Shown in pieces: positions 59,289 to 64,000 of a DNA stretch of 64,000 nt (position 1 is the stretch's first letter; the number at the start of each line of letters is the position of its first letter). The notes below the pieces were generated by a model, which had not been told where the DNA came from, ran no database searches, and worked only from the letters and a program-made list of their open reading frames with translations. Made by a program: the position numbers and the translations under genes. The stretch is from Xanthobacter autotrophicus Py2 (lineage in GTDB: Bacteria; Pseudomonadota; Alphaproteobacteria; Rhizobiales; Xanthobacteraceae): NCBI GenBank assembly GCA_000017645.1, contig CP000781.1, positions 3,707,501-3,771,500 of the forward strand. Reading direction: 5' to 3'.

Positions 59289-60233
59289 TCAGCTCCGCTT
59301 GATGCGCGGATCGATGGACGCCTGGGCGATATCGACCACGAGGTTGAGGAAGACGAAGAACAGCGCCAGCACCAGGATGGTGCCCTGCAAGAGCGGCAGG
59401 TCGCGCTGGAAGATCGCCGAATTGAGCAGGAAGCCCGTGCCCGGCCAGGAGAACACCGTCTCGATGAGGATGGAGCCGCCGAGCAGGTAGCCGAGCTGCA
59501 GGCCCATCACCGCGACGGCGGTGGGAGCGGCATTCTTCACCACATGGCGGAACACCTGGGTTTCCCTCAGGCCCTTGGAGCGCAGCGCCTCCACGAAGTC
59601 CTGCGAGAGGATGTCGCCGGTGAGCGCGCGCACGGTGCGCGTGACGATGCCCATGGGGATCACCGACATGGTGACGGCGGGCAGGATGAGGTGGCGAATA
59701 TGCACCCAGTCCCACGCCCAGCCGCTGGGGCCGTTGCCCACCGCCGGCAGCCAGTTGAGCCACACCGAGAAGATGATGACCAGCACCATGCCCAGCCAGT
59801 AGTGGGGCACGGACACGCCGGCCACCGCGATGGAGGTGGCGAGCTTGTCCACCCACGTATTGCGGAAATAGCCGGCGAGGAGGCCGAAGAAGACGCCGAA
59901 GACGAAGCCGATGAGGGAGGCCGTCACCGCGAGGATGAAGGTGTTGCCCACCGCCTGAGTCACCTCCGCCAACACCGGGCGGCCAGTGGCGATGGAGGTG
60001 CCGAGATTGCCGTGCAGCGCCTGCCACACCCACAGGCCGAACTGCACCGGCAGCGGCCGATCGAAGCCATAGGCGGCGCGCATCTGTGCGGCGAGTTCGG
60101 CCGAGGCATCGGCCGGCAGCACCGCAACCAGCGGATCGCCCGGCGTGATGTGGACCAGCAGGAAGCACACCAGCGCGACGGCGATGACGATCGGGATCAC
60201 ATAGATGATCCGCCTCAGGATATAGACCAGCAC
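59289..60233 (-). CDS. dipeptide-type ABC transporter permease (DppB type)
   Basis: This 314-residue protein begins MLVYILRRIIYVIPIVIAV, as in DppB/OppB proteins, with six membrane segments and the EAA-like loop ILSQDFVEALRSKGLRETQVF. The conserved FSWPGTGFLL lies near the C-terminus. It forms the membrane channel with the DppC-type protein. Confidence 0.93.
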   Translation of the reverse strand: MLVYILRRIIYVIPIVIAVALVCFLLVHITPGDPLVAVLPADASAELAAQMRAAYGFDRPLPVQFGLWVWQALHGNLGTSIATGRPVLAEVTQAVGNTFILAVTASLIGFVFGVFFGLLAGYFRNTWVDKLATSIAVAGVSVPHYWLGMVLVIIFSVWLNWLPAVGNGPSGWAWDWVHIRHLILPAVTMSVIPMGIVTRTVRALTGDILSQDFVEALRSKGLRETQVFRHVVKNAAPTAVAVMGLQLGYLLGGSILIETVFSWPGTGFLLNSAIFQRDLPLLQGTILVLALFFVFLNLVVDIAQASIDPRIKRS

Positions 60234-60301
60234 GGGGCCACCTTGCGCAGGGGGAAGAACACGCGGGGCGCGTTCAGCACCCCGCGTTCCGGTTCAAGGC
60301 A

Positions 60302-61984
60302 TCACTGCGAGATCGACACCGGCGAGAAGTCCACGAACCAGCTCTTGGGCTGCACGAAGCCCTTGATCTTGGGGCTCATGGCGCGGGGTCCCACGTCGTG
60401 CGCCACATAGAGGAAGGCCGCGTCGTCCACCGAGGCGGCATGCAGCTCGGCGAGCGCCGCGTCCCGCGCAGCGGGATCGAACGAGGTCCGAGCCTTCTTC
60501 ACCAGCTCGTCGAACTTGGGATTGTTGTTGAAGCCCCAGTTGTTGGACACCGGCGGCGCCATGCCCGACTGCAGGAAGCGCACCATGGCGAAGAACGGGT
60601 CCATGGCTGCATAGGTCACGTTGATGGCGTTGGCGCCGTTTGCGGTCGGGTCCTTGGCGCCCTTGCGCCAGTTGGTGAACAGGGTGTTCCACTCGATCAC
60701 GTCGAGCTGAACGTCGAAATAGCAGTCCGCCAGCGCCTGCTGGAGATATTCGTTCATGGGCAGGGGCAGCATCTGGCCGGAGCCGGAGGCGGAGGTCTGG
60801 GTCTTCACCGTCAGCTTCTTGTCGGGGCCGTAGCCGGCCTCCTTCATCAGCTTCTGGCCGGCGGCCACGTCATACTTGATCTGGAAGGTGGGGTTGCCGC
60901 GCCAGGGGTGGCCGGGCTCCACGGTTCCGGTGGCCGGCACCATGAGGCCGCCGAGCAGGCCGTCCTTCATGCCTTCCCGGTCGATGCACAGGTTTGCCGC
61001 CTTGCGCACGCGGATGTCGTTCCACGGCGAGCCTTCGACGCGGGAGAACTGCCACGGCCACACGTGGGGCTGCTCGTTGCTCTCGATCTTGAAGCCGCGG
61101 GATTTCAGCTGGGCGATCGCGTCGGGGGCGGGAGCCTCGATCCAGTCCACCTGGCCGGCCATGAGCGCGGCGGTGCGGGCGTTGGCCTCGGGCATGGGCA
61201 ACAGGACCATCTTGTCGGTCTTGGGCACCCGCGCCTTGTCCCAATAAGCCTCGTTCTTCACCAGCTCCAGCCGCTCGCGGGGCACGAAATTGGTCATCTT
61301 CCACGGGCCGGTCCCCGACGCGTTCCTGGCGAAGGCGGTCCAGGCGGCTGCCGCCTTGGCTTTCGCGTCGGCGCCGTCGGCGGCGTCATAGAATTTCTGC
61401 CACTGGGCGGGGCTCGCCATGAACAGGTTGGTGAGGTTGTAGGGCAGGAAGCTATCCGGCTCCTTGGTGGTCAGCTCCACCGTCAGGTCGTCGATCTTCT
61501 TCGCCGAGACCAGGGTCGGCATGCGCGAGGCGGTGACGCCCACCTGGCTGGCGTCGAATTGCGGGGCCTCCTTGTTCAGCACCTTGCCCACGTTCCAGAC
61601 CACGGCGTCCGCGTTGAACGGCGAGCCATCGTGGAAGGTGACGCCGGGGCGCAGCTTGAACACCCACTTGGTCTTGTCGGCGTCGTCCACCTTCCATTCG
61701 GTGGCAAGGCCGGGGATGAGCACGCTGGGCTTTGTGGCGGAGGACAGGTCCCAGTTCACCAGCGCGTCATACATGGTGACGCCGGTGAAGCGGTTGCCCT
61801 CGAAGCCCTGGTCGGGCTGGCCGAGGGTGCGCGGAATGTCGGCGGCGGTCATGCCGATGCGCAGGGTGGTCTCGGCACCGGCGATGCCGGGAGCGATGCA
61901 GGCAAAGGTCGTGGCCAGCAGAAGGGCGGCGGTCTTCATCGTGTGGCGACCGGAGCGGATCCGCTTTTCAGTTTGCAGCATCAT
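60302..61984 (-). CDS. ABC transporter substrate-binding protein (DppA/family 5)
   Basis: This protein of up to 560 residues has a signal peptide (LLLATTFACIAPGIAGA-ET) and the SBP family 5 fold (DALVNWDLSSATKPSVLIPGLATEWKV, then FHDGSPFNADAVVWN). The ATG at 61984 has AAAGGA upstream. The ATG at 61939 gives a shorter signal peptide but lacks a ribosome-binding site. It is the first gene after the sigma-54 promoter. Family 5 proteins bind peptides but also ureides and other nitrogen compounds. Confidence 0.92.
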   Translation of the reverse strand: MMLQTEKRIRSGRHTMKTAALLLATTFACIAPGIAGAETTLRIGMTAADIPRTLGQPDQGFEGNRFTGVTMYDALVNWDLSSATKPSVLIPGLATEWKVDDADKTKWVFKLRPGVTFHDGSPFNADAVVWNVGKVLNKEAPQFDASQVGVTASRMPTLVSAKKIDDLTVELTTKEPDSFLPYNLTNLFMASPAQWQKFYDAADGADAKAKAAAAWTAFARNASGTGPWKMTNFVPRERLELVKNEAYWDKARVPKTDKMVLLPMPEANARTAALMAGQVDWIEAPAPDAIAQLKSRGFKIESNEQPHVWPWQFSRVEGSPWNDIRVRKAANLCIDREGMKDGLLGGLMVPATGTVEPGHPWRGNPTFQIKYDVAAGQKLMKEAGYGPDKKLTVKTQTSASGSGQMLPLPMNEYLQQALADCYFDVQLDVIEWNTLFTNWRKGAKDPTANGANAINVTYAAMDPFFAMVRFLQSGMAPPVSNNWGFNNNPKFDELVKKARTSFDPAARDAALAELHAASVDDAAFLYVAHDVGPRAMSPKIKGFVQPKSWFVDFSPVSISQ

Positions 61985-62032
61985 GGAGTCCTTTGCGGCG
62001 GGATGCCCAATTCACGAGATGCCCAGAACGTT

Positions 62033-62048
62033 AGCAACCGCCGTGCCA
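62033..62048 (-). promoter_or_regulatory. sigma-54 (RpoN) promoter of the ABC-allA operon
   Basis: The minus strand reads TGGCACGGCGGTTGCT, which matches TGGCACG-N4-TTGCW with the GG and GC dinucleotides one helical turn apart. Transcription would start about 12 bp further on, giving a leader of roughly 40 nt before the ATG at 61984. Such promoters need an enhancer-binding activator such as NtrC. Confidence 0.8.
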
Positions 62049-62097
62049 CACCCCGCAAATCGAAGAGAACAAAGCTCCCGCTGCGGGAGTCTGAGAA

Positions 62098-62113
62098 AAT
62101 TTGTCGTCAAATT
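62098..62113. promoter_or_regulatory. palindrome upstream of the sigma-54 promoter
   Basis: AATTTG-TCGT-CAAATT has perfect 6-bp arms and lies about 50-65 bp upstream of the sigma-54 element. It could bind a local regulator for the operon or for the divergent racemase-like gene. Confidence 0.45.
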
Positions 62114-62155
62114 GTCCGCGAATTATCTTTTTGCCTAAAGTGCGGGCACAAGTTG

Positions 62156-62169
62156 CGCATAAGTATGCG
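62156..62169. promoter_or_regulatory. candidate enhancer site (upstream activator sequence)
   Basis: CGCATA-AG-TATGCG has perfect 6-bp arms, within a slightly longer imperfect dyad. It lies about 110-125 bp upstream of the sigma-54 promoter, the usual distance for an enhancer-binding protein. It is not a textbook NtrC site, so the activator is unsure. The rest of the 61985-62358 gap holds nothing else I can name apart from a short CTCCCGC/GCGGGAG hairpin near 62075. Confidence 0.45.
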
Positions 62170-62358
62170 ATGCCGCTCTGTTCCCTGCTCCTGATCGCCG
62201 CTCTCAAGGCGGAGGTTTTCCCCAGACCGGAAGAGCCGGTGTGCCCGGGCCTCATGAGAGGGCAGGAAGGGAGATCATCTTACCGTTCGATTGCGGTCGG
62301 GTCCCATGGCCACGTAGTGTCGCCGACGATTGACCCATCGTGACCCGGCGAGGCCGCC

Positions 62359-63048
62359 TTGAAAATCCTGGTGCTGAACGGAAATACCACTGTCGCCGTG
62401 ACGGAGCGCATGATTGCGGCACTCAATCCCCTGTGCCCTGAAAATGTGCAGCTCATCGGCGCGACGGCGCCCTTCGGCATGCCCTATGTGTCGACGCGCG
62501 CCGCCGTGGCGGTGGCCGCCCATGCCGTTCAGGATGCTGTGCGCGCGGCGGTGGAGCGCGAGCAGGCGGCGGGCCGCGCGCCCTTCGATGCCTGCTTTTA
62601 TGCCTGCTTCGGCGAGCCGGGCATCGAGGCGCTCCGCGCCGAGCACGCCTTTCCGGTGGTGGGCATGGCGGAGGCCAGCATGCTCACAGCCCTGCAATTG
62701 GGAGAGCGCTTTGCCATCGTCACGGTGGGGGCGGCGTGGCCGGCCATGCTGCGCGACCTGATGCGGCGCACCGCCCTGGAGGCGCGCTGCGCCGGCATCG
62801 CCGTGGTGCCGGGCGATGCCCTTGCCGTTGCCACCGGCCGGGAGGAGGGGCTGAGGCTGGTGCGCGCGGCGGTGGACGAAGCGATCGTCCGCACCGCGCC
62901 GGACGTGGTCATCGTCGCCGGCGCGGCGCTGGCAGGCTATGGCACCGCCCTCGCCGGGCAGGTTCCGGTTCCGGTTCTCGATTCCCTCACCGCCGGCTTC
63001 GAGCAGGCCCTCGCCCTGGCCCGGCTGGGCCTGAGGCGAGGGGGCTGA
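62359..63048 (+). CDS. Asp/Glu/hydantoin racemase family protein
   Basis: This 229-residue protein begins KILVLNGNTTVAVTERM and has the first catalytic-Cys motif ACFGEPGIEALR near residue 77, as in hydantoin and allantoin racemases. The second Cys, normally in a GCAGM-like motif, is missing: the region reads IVAGAALAGYG. It may therefore act as something other than a two-base racemase. It is divergent from the ABC-amidohydrolase-allA operon, which suggests a ureide or hydantoin substrate. Confidence 0.82.
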   Translation: MKILVLNGNTTVAVTERMIAALNPLCPENVQLIGATAPFGMPYVSTRAAVAVAAHAVQDAVRAAVEREQAAGRAPFDACFYACFGEPGIEALRAEHAFPVVGMAEASMLTALQLGERFAIVTVGAAWPAMLRDLMRRTALEARCAGIAVVPGDALAVATGREEGLRLVRAAVDEAIVRTAPDVVIVAGAALAGYGTALAGQVPVPVLDSLTAGFEQALALARLGLRRGG

Positions 63049-63067
63049 GGCCGGCCACCCGGCTTCC

Positions 63068-63955
63068 TCAGGACAGGGACCCGGTCGCCACCGCGACCAG
63101 CAGGAACGTGCCCATGGCGATGCGGTAGAACACGAACGGCCAGGCGGAGAGCCGCTCCATCACCTTCATCAGGGTCCAGATGGCGACGAAGGCCGAAAGC
63201 GAGGCCGTCACCAGGCCCACGCCCAGCACGATCCAGCCCTGGGTATCAAGGCCCGCCTGGTGGAGCACCAGCAGTTCCTTCACGCCGGCGGCGAAGATGG
63301 CGGGCAGGCCGAGCAGGAAGGAAAAGCGGGCGGCATCCTCGCGCTTAAGGCCGAGGAACATGGCCGCCGTCAGCGTCGAGCCCGAGCGTGACACGCCGGG
63401 GATCAGCGCGCCCACCTGGGCGAGGCCGACCACGAGCGCGTCGCTCAGCTTGATGTGCTCGAACGAGCGGGTGTGGCGGCTGACGAGTTCCGCGATGGCG
63501 AGCAGCAGGCCCATCACCAGGCTCGCGGCGCCGATCACCCACAGCTCGCGGAACGCGGAGCCGCAGGCGTTCAGCTTGTCCTTCAGCAGCACACCGGCGA
63601 TGACGATGGGCAAGGTGCCAAGGATGATGCCCAGCACCGTGCGCGGGGCGTGGGCGCCATAATCCCCCGTGCGCACCGCCCGCAGCGAGCCGCAGGCCAG
63701 ATCGCGCAGGTCCGACCAGAAATAGGTCACCACGGCGAACAGGGCGGCGAGCTGCATGGCCGCCGAAAAGGCCGAGCCGGGATCCGGCCAGCCGAGCACC
63801 GCCGGAACGAGGCGCATGTGTGCCGTGGAGGAAATGGGCAGCAGCTCGGTGATCCCCTGAACCACACCGAGAACCGCCACCTTGGTGGTGCCGAGGGCGA
63901 CGAAACCCGTGTCCACCCCGTTCGTGCAGACGCTGGCCATGATGTCGGTTTCCAA
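63068..63955 (-). CDS. uppP: undecaprenyl-diphosphatase
   Basis: This 295-residue membrane enzyme recycles the lipid carrier of cell-wall synthesis and confers bacitracin tolerance. It has the two active-site motifs, QGITELLPISSTAHM and PGVSRSGSTLTAAM, and about eight hydrophobic segments. It is slightly longer than average at the N-terminus; starting at the ATG at 63940 would remove five residues. It lies on the opposite strand, 19 bp from the racemase-like gene. Confidence 0.95.
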   Translation of the reverse strand: METDIMASVCTNGVDTGFVALGTTKVAVLGVVQGITELLPISSTAHMRLVPAVLGWPDPGSAFSAAMQLAALFAVVTYFWSDLRDLACGSLRAVRTGDYGAHAPRTVLGIILGTLPIVIAGVLLKDKLNACGSAFRELWVIGAASLVMGLLLAIAELVSRHTRSFEHIKLSDALVVGLAQVGALIPGVSRSGSTLTAAMFLGLKREDAARFSFLLGLPAIFAAGVKELLVLHQAGLDTQGWIVLGVGLVTASLSAFVAIWTLMKVMERLSAWPFVFYRIAMGTFLLVAVATGSLS

Positions 63956-64000
63956 TTGCAGATGAAGACGAGGATGGTCCGCCTGCCGCCGCCCCCATCG

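Overview
This GC-rich 64 kb window is chromosomal DNA of an alphaproteobacterium, most likely Hyphomicrobiales and perhaps Xanthobacteraceae (Xanthobacter/Azorhizobium/Ancylobacter type). The family assignment is inferred from protein style, gene order and a rhizobial-type intergenic repeat. It rests on no search. There is no prophage, insertion sequence, CRISPR array or rRNA operon in the window.

Left third (1-24.7 kb), small metabolic and stress modules: homogentisate dioxygenase hmgA with a divergent MarR regulator; an SDR and an aldo/keto reductase, the latter divergent from a LysR regulator; a Zn/Cd/Pb-exporting P1B-ATPase divergent from its MerR regulator across a perfect dyad; a PAS-GGDEF protein; thioredoxin 2; a large secreted multicopper oxidase fused to FG-GAP-like repeats; an orphan Rieske ferredoxin; an aldose-1-epimerase-like protein; and a PHB depolymerase with a CopG-type regulator. 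Next is a divergent cluster around a textbook GntR/FCD operator: gntR and an AcuI-type reductase on one side, and a periplasmic binding protein, MFS carrier, enoyl-CoA hydratase and acyl-CoA ligase on the other. It looks like uptake and CoA-dependent breakdown of an unsaturated carboxylic acid.

Middle (24.8-44.9 kb), core information-processing genes: tRNA-Thr, an MHS-type transporter, rlmB, tRNA-Tyr, tRNA-Gly, a lipoprotein, tuf, tRNA-Trp, secE, nusG, rplK, rplA, rplJ, rplL, rpoB and rpoC. A DUF1127 gene and a 757-bp non-coding leader separate rplKA from rplJL. Two strong hairpins lie between rplL and rpoB, and a clear terminator ends rpoC.

Right third (45-64 kb), two catabolic/uptake systems and a cell-wall gene. 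(1) A complete oxidative hexuronate pathway: TRAP transporter, galactarolactone isomerase (gli), galactarolactone cycloisomerase (gci), 5-dehydro-4-deoxyglucarate dehydratase (kdgD), a GntR repressor, uronate dehydrogenase (udh) and a ketoglutarate-semialdehyde-type dehydrogenase. Both outward promoters have the same CATACATGTATG operator laid over the -10 region. Together these genes would turn galacturonate or glucuronate into 2-oxoglutarate. (2) A seven-gene operon with a dipeptide-type ABC transporter, an M20 ureido/carbamoyl amidohydrolase and ureidoglycolate lyase (allA). It is preceded by a near-perfect sigma-54 promoter and faces a divergent Asp/Glu/hydantoin-racemase homologue. It is best read as nitrogen-regulated ureide or hydantoin scavenging. 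The window ends with uppP (undecaprenyl-diphosphatase).
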